A stretch of DNA of 64,000 nucleotides from Nocardia sp. alder85J (GTDB lineage: Bacteria; Actinomycetota; Actinomycetes; Mycobacteriales; Mycobacteriaceae): positions 124,001 to 188,000 of the forward strand of contig NZ_JAIUCZ020000008.1 of assembly GCF_020176955.2 (NCBI RefSeq). Reading direction: 5' to 3'. Positions 48,777 to 58,011 of this stretch are shown here, piece after piece (position 1 is the stretch's first letter; every line of letters starts with the position of its first letter). Made by a program: the position numbers and the translations under genes. The notes beneath the pieces are model-generated. The model did not search any database and had not been told where the DNA came from. It worked only from the letters and a program-made list of their open reading frames with translations.

Positions 48777-51104
48777 ATGTCGGTGCACGACGACCAAGAC
48801 GAACTGCGCCCGTATCAGGACGAGTCGCGCCTGTATCGAGACGAGCCGCGCCTGTATCGAGACGAGCCGCGCCTGTATCGAGACGAGCTGCGCTCGGAGC
48901 GGGACTACGTCGGCGGCTTGTACCTCCGGCTCGATGCCGAGCGCGCGCAGGCGAACCGGCGGTACCGGGCGGCGCTGCGCTCGAACGACGGGGCGCTGGT
49001 GGATCGGGATGCCGAGGTCCGGGCGCTGGCCCGCGAGGTGAAGCGGCTGGACGTGGCGGACAACGGGCTGTGCTTCGGCCGGTTGGACACCGTCGCGGGC
49101 GAGCCGTCCTACATCGGCCGGATCGGGCTGTTCGACGAGGCGAACGAGTTCGAGCCGCTGTTGCTGGATTGGCGGGCTCCCGCGGCGCGCCCGTTCTACG
49201 TGGCCACCGCCGCCACCCCGGAGGGGATGCGGCGACGCCGGCAGTTCCATTCGCGGGGCCGCCGGGTGACGGATTTCACCGACGAGGTGTTCGGGCATCC
49301 GGACGGCGCCGCACGCGGTGACGCGGCCCTGCTCGCGGCGGTGAACGCGCCGCGCGGCGAGGGTATGCGCGACATCGTCGCCACCATCCAGGCGGAACAG
49401 GACGAGATCATCCGGCTGGACCATGCGGGCGTGCTGGTGATCGAGGGCGGTCCGGGCACCGGCAAGACCGTGGTGGCGCTGCATCGCGTCGCCTACCTGC
49501 TCTACACCCAGCGGGAGCGGATGGAACGCGACGGGGTGCTGGTGGTCGGGCCGAATCCGGCCTTCCTGCACCACATCGGCCGGGTCCTGCCGTCGCTGGG
49601 CGAATCCAATGTGGTGTTCACGACCACCGGCGATCTGGTGCCGGGTCTGCACGTCACCGCCGAGGACACCGAGGCGGCCGCGCGACTGAAGGGTTCGCTG
49701 CGGATGCTGGAGGTGCTCGCCGCCGCCGTCGCCGATCGGCAGCGACTACCGCGGCAGCCGGTGACGATCGAGTTGTCCGACGTCCCGGCCCGCATCGATG
49801 CCGACGTGGTGACCTGGGCCCGGGAGGAGGCGCGGGCGAGCGGGCTGCCGCACAACGAGGCTCGCACCGTGTTCGCCGACATCATCGCCTATGTGCTCAC
49901 CGAGCGGACCATCGCGCGCGTCGGCCGGGGCTGGCTGACCCGGGACGATCGTGAGGACTGGGAACGGATGCGCGCCGATCTGCGTGCGGAACTCGACGCC
50001 GACGAGGCGTACACGGCGGTGCTCGACGAACTCTGGCCGATCCTGACCCCGCGGACGCTGCTGGCCGAGCTGTTCTCCTGCCCCGAGCGGTTGCGCGCGG
50101 CGGGCGGCGATCCGGCGTTGCTGCGTGCCACCGGCGACGCCTGGACGGTGTCGGATGTGCCGCTGCTCGACGAACTGGTCGATCTGCTCGGCCCGGCAGG
50201 ACCGGCGGACCGGTCGGCCGAACGGCAGGCCCAGGCCGAAGCCGCCTACGCCGCGGGCGTGCTGGACCTGATGGTCACACGCGAGGACATGATGGACGAC
50301 GAGGACCATCTGTTCGCAACCGATCTGCTCTACGCCGAGGATCTGGCCGAACGCTTCCTGGAGCGCGACACCCGGGAACTGGCCGAACGCGCCGCGGCGG
50401 ACCGGGATTGGACCTATCGGCACGTGGTGGTGGACGAGGCCCAGGAACTGTCCGAGATGGACTGGCGCGTGCTGATGCGGCGCTGCCCGAACCATTCCTT
50501 CACGGTGGTCGGCGATCTCGCGCAGCGGCGATCACCGGCCGGGGCCACCTCCTGGGACGCCATGCTGGCGCCGTACGTCCCGGGCCGCTGGGAGTACCGG
50601 TCGCTGACGGTGAACTACCGCACCCCGGCGGAGATCATGGCGTTGGCCGCGGCGGTGCTGGCCGAGTTCGCACCCGCGATCCGGCCGCCGGACTCGGTGC
50701 GCTCGTGCGGCGTCCCGCCCTGGTCCCGCCGGGTCTCCGACGACGAATTACCCGCTGCCATCGAGGAATTCGTGCGGGACGAGGCGGATCGGCCGGGCAC
50801 CTGCATCGTCATCGGCCCGCCCGGCGTGCCGGGCACGGTACCCGCCTCGCAGACCAAGGGTCTGGAATTCGACGCCGTGCTGGTGGTGGATCCGGATCGG
50901 ATCCTCGCCGACGGACCGCGCGGTGCGGCCGAACTGTACGTCGCCCTCACCCGCGCCACCCAGCGCCTGGGCGTCCTGCATCGGGGACCGCTACCGGCCG
51001 CGCTGGCGGGGCTGGCCGAATCCGGGCCGCCGGGAGAACGCCGGTCCGCCCGGTCGGTTTCCGCGCCTGCCGCTGCCTCGAAAGCCGCTGATCGCGAGCG
51101 ATAG
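48777..51104 (+). CDS. helR: HelR, RNA polymerase-rescuing helicase-like protein
   Basis: 775 residues from ATG 48777 with GGGAGGGG upstream. It is a UvrD-like superfamily 1 ATPase of the HelD/HelR group: Walker A GGPGTGKTVVALHR with K230, Walker B VVVDEAQELSEMDW, NYRTPAEIMA, SQTKGLEFDAVLVV and LYVALTRATQRLG. An N-terminal charged coiled-coil arm with a repeated RLYRDEP unit precedes it. HelR displaces rifamycins from RNA polymerase and dissociates stalled complexes. The perfect RAE in its promoter supports rifamycin induction. Confidence 0.92.
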   Translation: MSVHDDQDELRPYQDESRLYRDEPRLYRDEPRLYRDELRSERDYVGGLYLRLDAERAQANRRYRAALRSNDGALVDRDAEVRALAREVKRLDVADNGLCFGRLDTVAGEPSYIGRIGLFDEANEFEPLLLDWRAPAARPFYVATAATPEGMRRRRQFHSRGRRVTDFTDEVFGHPDGAARGDAALLAAVNAPRGEGMRDIVATIQAEQDEIIRLDHAGVLVIEGGPGTGKTVVALHRVAYLLYTQRERMERDGVLVVGPNPAFLHHIGRVLPSLGESNVVFTTTGDLVPGLHVTAEDTEAAARLKGSLRMLEVLAAAVADRQRLPRQPVTIELSDVPARIDADVVTWAREEARASGLPHNEARTVFADIIAYVLTERTIARVGRGWLTRDDREDWERMRADLRAELDADEAYTAVLDELWPILTPRTLLAELFSCPERLRAAGGDPALLRATGDAWTVSDVPLLDELVDLLGPAGPADRSAERQAQAEAAYAAGVLDLMVTREDMMDDEDHLFATDLLYAEDLAERFLERDTRELAERAAADRDWTYRHVVVDEAQELSEMDWRVLMRRCPNHSFTVVGDLAQRRSPAGATSWDAMLAPYVPGRWEYRSLTVNYRTPAEIMALAAAVLAEFAPAIRPPDSVRSCGVPPWSRRVSDDELPAAIEEFVRDEADRPGTCIVIGPPGVPGTVPASQTKGLEFDAVLVVDPDRILADGPRGAAELYVALTRATQRLGVLHRGPLPAALAGLAESGPPGERRSARSVSAPAAASKAADRER
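48807..48890 (+). repeat. Four tandem 21-bp units in the helR 5' end
   Basis: Units start at 48807 (degenerate), 48828, 48849 and 48870; the last three differ by at most one base. They encode repeated RLYRDEP heptads in the coiled-coil arm. The near-identity suggests recent expansion by slippage. Confidence 0.85.
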
Positions 51105-51334
51105 TGACACGCGGCGGATCCCCTCGATCGTCCGGGGCAGCACTCCCGGCGCCCCGACCGGGGAAGCTGCGTCGGACCGACCGTCGCCGAGGTCGACCAC
51201 ATCGTCCGTTCGGGCCGCTCACCGGCACACGTCGAAAAAAGTTGTGGGTAGCTGTCGATTCGGTCGCCTCGCGTTCGAGGAGAGGGTGTGCGGCGTTTGC
51301 CGCGCGAGGACGACCGGATCCGATGGGAGCACAC

Positions 51335-51982
51335 GTGGTGGAGCAGTTGCTGAAGGTCATGAATTTCTGTGTCTCGAGTGACGGGGTCGCCGCCGGCGAG
51401 CAGCAGAGCCGGGAACGGCCGTTCGGGTTCGACAATCCCGAGCGGCTGTTCTCCTGGGCCGGGGCCACGGCGAGTTGGCCCAATCGCACGGATCCCGGTG
51501 GGAGCCGGGGCCTCGACGACTACTTCACCCGCGTCTTCCTCTTGAACATCGGCGCCGAGATCATGGGGCGCAACAAGTTCGGGCCGCAGCGCGGGCCGTG
51601 GGAGGACTACGAGTGGCGGGGCTGGTGGGGTGACGAACCGCCCTTCCGCACACCGGTGTTCGTCATGACCCACCATCTGCGTCCGTCGTTCACACTGTCC
51701 GACACCACATTCCACTTCGTCGACGGTGATCCGGCGACGGTGCTCGCGCAGGCTCGGGAAGCGGCGCAGGGCAAGGACGTCCGGCTCGGCGGCGGGGTGA
51801 CCACCGTCCGGCAGTTCCTCGATGCCGATCTCGTCGACGCGCTGCACGTGGCGGTCTCGCCGATTCGGCTGGGGTCGGGACTTCAGCTGTGGACATCACC
51901 CGACGAGTTGCTCGACCGGTTCCACCTGGAGGTCGTGCCGAGCCCGAGCGGCGTGACGCATCACCTGTTCTGGCGGCGGTGA
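51335..51982 (+). CDS. DHFR/RibD C-terminal-like reductase
   Basis: 215 residues from GTG 51335, chosen for GGGAG at 51325-51329; ATG 51359 is an alternative. VMNFCVSSDGVAAGEQQS, LNIGAEIMGRNKFG, FVMTHHLRPSFTLSDTTFHF and DVRLGGGVTTVRQFL, DALHVAVSPIRLGSG are the usual order for this family. It is an NADPH-type reductase of unknown substrate. Its stop touches that of the convergent citrate synthase-like gene with no gap. Confidence 0.85.
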   Translation: MVEQLLKVMNFCVSSDGVAAGEQQSRERPFGFDNPERLFSWAGATASWPNRTDPGGSRGLDDYFTRVFLLNIGAEIMGRNKFGPQRGPWEDYEWRGWWGDEPPFRTPVFVMTHHLRPSFTLSDTTFHFVDGDPATVLAQAREAAQGKDVRLGGGVTTVRQFLDADLVDALHVAVSPIRLGSGLQLWTSPDELLDRFHLEVVPSPSGVTHHLFWRR

Positions 51983-53185
51983 CTATGCGTCCCGTCGCTG
52001 TCCGCCCGAGGTGATCGCGCGCGGGCGGATGCGGGTGCCGGTGGTGTACTCCTCCAGGGCGTGTGCGAGCCAGCCGGCGGTGCGGGCGACGGCGAAGACG
52101 GTTTCGCCGGAGCCGGGCGGCAGGTCGTGGACCGCGCCGAGCAGGGCCAGGCCGAGGTCGACATTGGCCGCGGGCCGCCGCCGGATCCGCAGTTCGGTCC
52201 GGATCGCCTCGGCGACCGCCACTTTCGGATGGTCCGGGTACAGCGCCCGGATCCGGTCCAGCAGCTGGGTACCGCGGGCGTCGACGGTGTAGACCGCGTG
52301 TCCGAAGCCGGGGATGTGATCGCGGCGGCGCAGCCGGTCGGCGACGAGGTGCACGGCGGCGCCGGGGGTGTCGGCGGCGGCGAGCAGGCGTTCGGCGGCC
52401 AGCGAGGCGCCGCCGTGCATCGCGCCGCCGACCACGCCCAGTCCGGCTGCGACCACCGCGTACGGGTCGGCCGACACCGACGCGGCCACGCGCGCGGCGA
52501 AGGTGGAGGCGGCCAGTTCGTGGTCGGCGAGCAGGATCAGGGCGGTGTCGAGCAGGGCCGGATCGAGGCCGTGACCGGGCGGATCAGGGGTGAGGCGCGA
52601 CCGCAGCAGGGCGGCGATCGAATCTCCGGCCGGTTCCGATCGCGGCGGCAGGGCCTGGACCAGGCCCGCGATCAGGCTGCGGGCCAGTTCGGTGACCGCG
52701 GCGGCGTCGCGGCCGGTCCGCAGCGGATCGCCGATCGCCAGGGTGGACACGATGATCGGCAGGCGGTCGAACGCCGGTGTGTCGCCGGGAAGATGGCGCT
52801 GGGCGAGCCGGGCCGCGGTGAGTCCGGCGGGACGCGCGGTCCAGGGGCCGGTGTCGCGGCGGTCACCGGTCCACAGCCATTCGGCGACCTCCTCGAAGCG
52901 GGCCGTGTCCGCCAGTTCGAGGGCGTCCAGGCCGCGGTAGTACGGGCGGTCCGCGCCGAGTTCGGTGATCCGCGATTCGACGACGATCTCGGTGGGGGCC
53001 GGGCGGCGGCGGGGGCGGCCGCGGCGGGCGAGTCGTTCGATGTCGGCCGGATCGAACAGGCTGCGGCGACGCTGTGGATCGTAGTGGCGGCGCAGCACGC
53101 CACGGCTGACGTAGGCGTACAGGGTCGCCGGTCGCACCCCGAGCCGCTGCGCGGCGGCCACCGAATCCAGCCACTGCTCCGCCAT
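51983..53185 (-). CDS. Citrate synthase-like protein with DNA-binding domain
   Basis: 400 residues from ATG 53185. The N-terminal 55 residues are a helix-turn-helix of the MerR/excisionase type (DSVAAAQRLGVRPATLYAYV, LFDPADIERLA). The rest is a citrate/2-methylcitrate synthase fold, with catalytic His in GGAMHGGASLA and PGFGHAVYTVD and the Asp region in NVDLGLALL. The enzyme may work, or the domain may be a sensor of acyl-CoA or oxaloacetate level. A perfect palindrome at its promoter is a likely target. Confidence 0.85.
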   Translation of the reverse strand: MAEQWLDSVAAAQRLGVRPATLYAYVSRGVLRRHYDPQRRRSLFDPADIERLARRGRPRRRPAPTEIVVESRITELGADRPYYRGLDALELADTARFEEVAEWLWTGDRRDTGPWTARPAGLTAARLAQRHLPGDTPAFDRLPIIVSTLAIGDPLRTGRDAAAVTELARSLIAGLVQALPPRSEPAGDSIAALLRSRLTPDPPGHGLDPALLDTALILLADHELAASTFAARVAASVSADPYAVVAAGLGVVGGAMHGGASLAAERLLAAADTPGAAVHLVADRLRRRDHIPGFGHAVYTVDARGTQLLDRIRALYPDHPKVAVAEAIRTELRIRRRPAANVDLGLALLGAVHDLPPGSGETVFAVARTAGWLAHALEEYTTGTRIRPRAITSGGQRRDA

Positions 53186-53195
53186 GGGTTGATGA

Positions 53196-53211
53196 TAATC
53201 AACATTGATTA
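53196..53211. promoter_or_regulatory. Operator candidate of the citrate synthase-like regulator
   Basis: TAATCAA-CA-TTGATTA is a perfect 7-2-7 palindrome, very AT-rich for this genome, in the 55-bp gap between divergent genes. A TATCAT -10 on the minus strand (53192-53197) lies 6 bases before the ATG of the fusion gene, so that mRNA would be leaderless and self-regulated. Confidence 0.6.
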
Positions 53212-53240
53212 CGCCGGAGCGGACGCGGGAGAGTACAGGT

Positions 53241-54329
53241 ATGGACCTCGACAGACAGTTCGACCTGCAGGCCCGCGCCTGTGAACGACTCGGGTCACCG
53301 CTGTACGCCGCCCTGCTGCGCGCGATGATCGGCGACATCCGCGACGGTGGCCCGTGCGCCACCGTCCTCACCGGATACGAACAGGCGGAGCTGGCGGCCG
53401 CCGTACCGCTGCGGCTGCTGGCCGCGGTGCACGCGCTGGCGCTGTCCGGAGCGGCGCCGGAACTCGCCGCCTACTATCCGAGCGCGGGCGGACGGGCCGA
53501 GCCCGGTTCGGAACCACTGGCGTGGAAGGCCTTTCGTGACATCGTCGCGACCCGCGCCGAGTGGATCCGGAACTGGCTGACCCGGCCGCCGCAGACCAAC
53601 GAGGTGGGCCGGGCGGTGCCACTGCTGGCCGGACTGCTCGCTGCGGTCGACACCACCCCGTTGCCGATCCGGCTGCTGGAGTTGGGCAGCAGTGCCGGGC
53701 TCAATCTGCGGGCCGACCATTTCCGTTGGCTCGCGGGCGATCTCGCGTGGGGGCCGGAGGGTTCACCGGTGACCGTGCCGGACGCCTGGCAGGGCCCGGT
53801 GCCGGACTGGCTGGCCGGGGCCGTGCATCGCCACCCGCGGGTCACGGTCGTCGAGCGCCGGGGCTGCGATCCCACCCCGCTGGATCCCGCCCGTGACGCG
53901 CTCGCGCTGCGCGCCTATGTCTGGCCGGACCAGGTGGAGCGATTCGCACGGCTGGACGGCGCGCTGCGGGTGGCCGCGCAGGTTCCCGCCGAGGTCATCC
54001 GGATCGGCGCCGCGGACTTCCTGGCCGGGATCGAGCCGATTCCGGGTGTGCTGACGGTGGTGTGGCATTCGGTGATGCGGCAGTACGTGCCGGCGCCGGA
54101 GTGGGCCGCGGTCACCGCCGAACTGGATCGGTTGGCCGCGACGACCGGTGCCGATGCGGGCTTCGCGCACATCGCCTTCGAACCACAGGACACCAGCGAC
54201 GACCGCAACGGATTCCGGCTGACGGCCCGCCTCGGGCAGCGGCCGCCGGTGGTGCTGGCGCGGGCGAAACCGCACGGGGTACCGGCCTTCGTATTTCCCG
54301 GCGACGAGCCGGAACAGACGGCGGGCTGA
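53241..54329 (+). CDS. DUF2332 family protein
   Basis: 362 residues from ATG 53241. FDLQARACERLGSPLYAALL, then PLPIRLLELGSSAGLNLRAD, RRGCDPTPLDPARDALALRA and TVVWHSVMRQYVP are conserved family elements. The ELGSSAGLNL segment recalls a SAM-binding loop, but no enzyme activity is established. It is divergent from the citrate synthase-like gene, perhaps under the same operator. Confidence 0.8.
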   Translation: MDLDRQFDLQARACERLGSPLYAALLRAMIGDIRDGGPCATVLTGYEQAELAAAVPLRLLAAVHALALSGAAPELAAYYPSAGGRAEPGSEPLAWKAFRDIVATRAEWIRNWLTRPPQTNEVGRAVPLLAGLLAAVDTTPLPIRLLELGSSAGLNLRADHFRWLAGDLAWGPEGSPVTVPDAWQGPVPDWLAGAVHRHPRVTVVERRGCDPTPLDPARDALALRAYVWPDQVERFARLDGALRVAAQVPAEVIRIGAADFLAGIEPIPGVLTVVWHSVMRQYVPAPEWAAVTAELDRLAATTGADAGFAHIAFEPQDTSDDRNGFRLTARLGQRPPVVLARAKPHGVPAFVFPGDEPEQTAG

Positions 54330-54492
54330 CCTCGACCGGCTCGGAAGGCCCGCGGCGGGACCGGAAACACTCTCCGGCCCGGTCGTATCGGTCACAGCTC
54401 GCCGCGAGGCCGAGAAACACCCGGCGCGGCCGAATCGGCCGAGGCTGCGGCAGGGCCGAAATATAGTGCGTGCCGGCCGATCCCGGAGTCGA

Positions 54493-55023
54493 CTAGTGAC
54501 GTTCCCGCAGCAGGAGCAGCAGGTAGGCGGCGATGGTGTGCGCATCGGTGATCACGCCGTCGCGGATCATCGTCTCGACCTCGGCGCGCTCGAACCAGGC
54601 CGAGCACATGTCCTGTTCCTCCGGTTCGCGTTCGGGCGCACCGGCGGTCAGGTCGGTGGCCAGATAGACGCTGCCGCGCTGGTCCAGGGTGGCCGGGGCG
54701 GCGTCGAGACGGCCCAGGTAGGTGAGCGTGCCGGCGCGCAGGCCGGTCTCCTCGCGCAGTTCGCGGCGGGCCAGTTCGATCGGTTCGCCGTGCTCCCGGC
54801 CGGGCAGGGTGCCGGCGGGAAATTCCCAGCAGCGCTGCCGGACCGGATATCGGTACTGCTCGACCAGGTGCAGCCGGGTGCCCTCCAGCGGTATCACCAG
54901 GGCGAAATCGGATCGGTGCACCACGCCGTAGATGCCGGTGCTGCCGTCGGCGCGGCGGATGGTGTCCTCCCGGACATCCATCCAGGGGTTGCGGTAGACG
55001 TGCCGGGAATCCAGTTGTTCCAC
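54493..55023 (-). CDS. NUDIX hydrolase, ADP-ribose pyrophosphatase type
   Basis: 176 residues from GTG 55023 (VEQLDSRHVYRNPWMDVRED). The NUDIX box is GREHGEPIELARRELREETG, a full match to the consensus. YRYPVRQRCWEFPAGTLPG is typical of ADP-ribose or ADP-sugar hydrolases. It probably cleans up ADP-ribose. Confidence 0.85.
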   Translation of the reverse strand: MEQLDSRHVYRNPWMDVREDTIRRADGSTGIYGVVHRSDFALVIPLEGTRLHLVEQYRYPVRQRCWEFPAGTLPGREHGEPIELARRELREETGLRAGTLTYLGRLDAAPATLDQRGSVYLATDLTAGAPEREPEEQDMCSAWFERAEVETMIRDGVITDAHTIAAYLLLLLRERH

Positions 55024-55122
55024 CCGCGCCTCCGCCTGGTCGCCGTCCGATGCCGGGTCCCAGCATAGGCCGGACGCGCGACCGGGCGGCGCTGTCGGGG
55101 GGTGTACCTACACTGCTCGGCG

Positions 55123-55755
55123 ATGAAGGATTCCAGTGAGCTGCTGCCCACGCAGCAGGCATACGACGAGGTCGCGCAGCACTACGCCGAGCTGTTCGCG
55201 ACAGAGTTGGACACCAAGCCGTTCGATCGGGCGATGCTCGCCGCGTTCGCGGAGTCGGCGGGCGCCGGACCGGTGGCCGATCTCGGGTGCGGGCCGGGGC
55301 GGCTCACCGGTCATCTGCACGGGCTGGGGCTGGACGTGTTCGGGGTCGACCTGTCGCCGGAGATGATCCGGCTGGCCCGGGTGGCGCATCCGACGCTGCG
55401 GTTCGAGGTGGGGCCGATGCAGCGGCTCGCGGTCGCCGACGGCTCGCTGGGCGGAATCGTCGCCTGGTACAGCATCATTCACACCCCGCCGCAGTCGCTG
55501 CCGGAGGTGTTCGCCGAGTTCGGGCGGGTGCTGCGGCCCGGCGCCCCGCTGCTGCTGGGCTTCTTCGCCGCCGACGCGCCGCACGACGTGCAGCCGTACG
55601 ACCATCGGGTGACGCCCGGATTCCGCTGGTCGGCGCGCCGGATCGAGGAATTGCTGCGGCCGTGCGGAATCGCCGCCGAGGCCCGCCTGATCCGGGAACC
55701 GCTGCCGGCGGAAAGGTGTCCGCAGATATATCTCCAGGCCCGGAAATCGCACTGA
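55123..55755 (+). CDS. Class I SAM-dependent methyltransferase
   Basis: 210 residues from ATG 55123. Motif I is PVADLGCGPGRLTGHLHGLG, followed by VFGVDLSPEMIRLAR and the WYSIIHTPPQSLPEVFAEF and RVLRPGAPLLLGFF parts. A TACACT -10 (55109-55114) stands 8 bases before the ATG without a Shine-Dalgarno, which suggests a leaderless mRNA. The substrate is unknown. Confidence 0.85.
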   Translation: MKDSSELLPTQQAYDEVAQHYAELFATELDTKPFDRAMLAAFAESAGAGPVADLGCGPGRLTGHLHGLGLDVFGVDLSPEMIRLARVAHPTLRFEVGPMQRLAVADGSLGGIVAWYSIIHTPPQSLPEVFAEFGRVLRPGAPLLLGFFAADAPHDVQPYDHRVTPGFRWSARRIEELLRPCGIAAEARLIREPLPAERCPQIYLQARKSH

Positions 55756-55851
55756 ACCGCGGACATCACGACCGGACGGAAAAGGCCGGGCGGTACGGGA
55801 ATTCCCGCATCACCCGGCCGGTCGACAGCAATGGCAACGATTTCCGGCCGC

Positions 55852-56277
55852 TTATTTCGGCCGCTGTGGCAACAATGTCATGCAGGGCTGGAGCGCCTGC
55901 TCCTGTTCCGCGGTGAGGCCCGGGAAATGCGGCACGCCGGACGGTGCGGCCGCCCCCGACGGCGGCGGTCCGGCGGGCGCGCCGGACGGCGGCGCCGGAC
56001 GGTCGGTCGGCGGGGTGCCGTCGTGTTGGCCCTGGTGACCGGCCGGACGCTCGGGCAGGGTCACGCCCTGCTCGGCCGCGCAGGCGCGGAATGCGCTCAT
56101 GGCGCCGTCGTCCCGGCCACCGGGGCGCTGCTGGGTACTGCTGCCGGCGCCGGTGCTCGTCGTGGTGCTCGAGCCGTGGTCGCTGCCGCACCCCGCGAGC
56201 AGCAGCGTGGCCCCGGCGAGCATCACTCCGGCACCGAACCGGGCAGCCGCGTATTTAGTTCGCACAGTCGATTGCAC
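55852..56277 (-). CDS. Small secreted lipoprotein
   Basis: 141 residues from GTG 56277; GTG 56265 is possible too. A signal peptide (GAGVMLAGATLLLAGCGS) ends in a perfect lipobox LAGC at Cys30. The mature part is a Ser/Thr linker, then AMSAFRACAAEQGVTLPERP, a Pro-rich stretch and LTAEQEQALQPCMTLLPQ. Two Cys in the mature part could form a disulfide. It is anchored on the outer face of the membrane. Function unknown. Confidence 0.75.
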   Translation of the reverse strand: MQSTVRTKYAAARFGAGVMLAGATLLLAGCGSDHGSSTTTSTGAGSSTQQRPGGRDDGAMSAFRACAAEQGVTLPERPAGHQGQHDGTPPTDRPAPPSGAPAGPPPSGAAAPSGVPHFPGLTAEQEQALQPCMTLLPQRPK

Positions 56278-56475
56278 TTTCTATTGTCCGTTCGGCGGGG
56301 CGGTGTGCCCCGCTGTCACCGAACATTAGGCAGTCGAATACCGGAATCCCATCCCCTTCAACGAATTCCGATCCGATCCGAAGCAAGCTGACAGTTTCAC
56401 AGCGGGCACATATATTTCCCCGACACTCCTCACCATGGCGGCGCCCACCGGCGGACACCGTGATATTCAGAGCAG

Positions 56476-58011
56476 ATGCGTTCCTCCTACGACGTGGTGA
56501 TCGTCGGCGGCGGCCACAACGGGCTGGTCGCGGCGGGCTATCTGGCGAAGGCCGGGCTCACGGTGCTGGTGCTCGAACAGCATGCGCACCTCGGCGGCGC
56601 GGCGGTGTCCGAGCGCGTCTTCCCCGGCATCGATGCCCGGCTGTCGCGCTACTCCTATCTGGTGAGCCTGCTGCCGGACCGGATCGTGCGCGATCTCGGC
56701 CTGAACTTCGCCACCCGGCGGCGGCGGATCTCCTCCTACACCCCGGTCGGCGCGGGCGGTCTGCTGGTGGACACCGGCGACCCGGACCGCACCCGCGACG
56801 GCTTCCGCCGGCTCACCGGTTCCGACGCGGAATACGACGCCTGGCAACGGTTCTACGGCGCCACGGCCCGCCTCGCGCAACGAGTGTTCCCCACCCTGAC
56901 CCAGCCGCTGCCGTCCCGCGCGGACCTGTATCGGCTGGTGGACGATCCGGCGATGTGGGAGGCGGTGTTCGAACGGCCCCTGGGCGAGATCGTCGAGGCC
57001 GAATTCGCCGACGACACCGTCCGCGGCGTGGTGCTCACCGACGCGCTGATCGGCACCTTCACCCACGCCCACGACCCGGCGCTGCGGCAGAACCGCTGCT
57101 TCCTGTACCACGTCATCGGCGGCGGCACCGGCGATTGGGACGTGCCGATCGGCGGCATGGGCGCGCTCACCGACGCGCTGGCGGCGGCGGCCCGCACCGC
57201 CGGCGCCGAACTGGTCACCGGCCGCACCGTCGAGGCGATCCATCCCGGTGCGCGCGACGCCGAGGTCCGGTTCACCGGTGGCGCGGTCGGCGCCCGGCAC
57301 GTCCTGGTCAACGCGGCGCCGTACCGGCTGGCACACCTGCTCGGCACCCCGGCGCCGCCGAAACCCGAAGGCGCGCAACTGAAGGTGAACATGCTGCTGC
57401 GGCGACTACCGCGGCTGCGCGACGCCGTCGATCCCCGCGACGCCTTCGCCGGTACCTTCCACATCGCCGAGGGTTACGACGCGCTGGAACGCGCCTATCG
57501 GGAGGCCGCCGCCGGGCAGCTGCCGTCGGCCCCGCCCTCGGAGATCTACTGCCACACCCTGACCGACCCGTCGATCCTGGGCCCGGAACCCATCGCACAG
57601 GGCCTGCACACCCTCACCCTATTCGGATTACACACCCCGGCTTCACTTTTCGACGCCGATCCGGTGGGCGCCAAAGCGGCCCTGCTGGAATCGACGCTGG
57701 ACACCCTGGATTCGGTGCTGGCCGAACCGATCCGCGACTGCCTGGCCACCGCCGCCGACGGCCGCCCCTGCCTGGAGGCGGTGACCCCGCCGGAACTGGA
57801 GCAGGAGGTCGGTCTGCCCGGCGGCCACATCTTCCACGGCGATCTGTCCTTCCCCTGTCGCGCCGACGACGATCCGGATCCGGCCGCCCGCTGGGGTGTG
57901 AGCACCGGGCACCACACCGTATTCCTCTGCGGCGCGGGCACCGTGCGCGGCGGCGGGGTCAGCGGCGTGGGCGGTCAGAACGCGGCGATGGCGGTGCTGG
58001 AGTCGCGATAG
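56476..58011 (+). CDS. FAD-dependent phytoene desaturase-like oxidoreductase
   Basis: 511 residues from ATG 56476. The FAD motif VVIVGGGHNGLVAAGYLAKA opens the protein, followed by LVLEQHAHLGGAAVSERVFP and the C-terminal FLCGAGTVRGGGVSGVGGQN. The family (CrtI, PYROXD2) uses FAD to desaturate or oxidise lipophilic substrates; none can be assigned. Its last 53 bases overlap the convergent MerR gene. Confidence 0.85.
   Translation: MRSSYDVVIVGGGHNGLVAAGYLAKAGLTVLVLEQHAHLGGAAVSERVFPGIDARLSRYSYLVSLLPDRIVRDLGLNFATRRRRISSYTPVGAGGLLVDTGDPDRTRDGFRRLTGSDAEYDAWQRFYGATARLAQRVFPTLTQPLPSRADLYRLVDDPAMWEAVFERPLGEIVEAEFADDTVRGVVLTDALIGTFTHAHDPALRQNRCFLYHVIGGGTGDWDVPIGGMGALTDALAAAARTAGAELVTGRTVEAIHPGARDAEVRFTGGAVGARHVLVNAAPYRLAHLLGTPAPPKPEGAQLKVNMLLRRLPRLRDAVDPRDAFAGTFHIAEGYDALERAYREAAAGQLPSAPPSEIYCHTLTDPSILGPEPIAQGLHTLTLFGLHTPASLFDADPVGAKAALLESTLDTLDSVLAEPIRDCLATAADGRPCLEAVTPPELEQEVGLPGGHIFHGDLSFPCRADDDPDPAARWGVSTGHHTVFLCGAGTVRGGGVSGVGGQNAAMAVLESR

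Noticed and set aside
48807..48890. CRISPR array
   Set aside because: The 21-bp units are contiguous without spacers and stay in frame with helR; they are coding tandem repeats.
48375..49652. Minus-strand frame opposite the helR start
   Set aside because: It runs through the RAE and promoter and has repetitive text derived from the 21-bp repeats; no family features.
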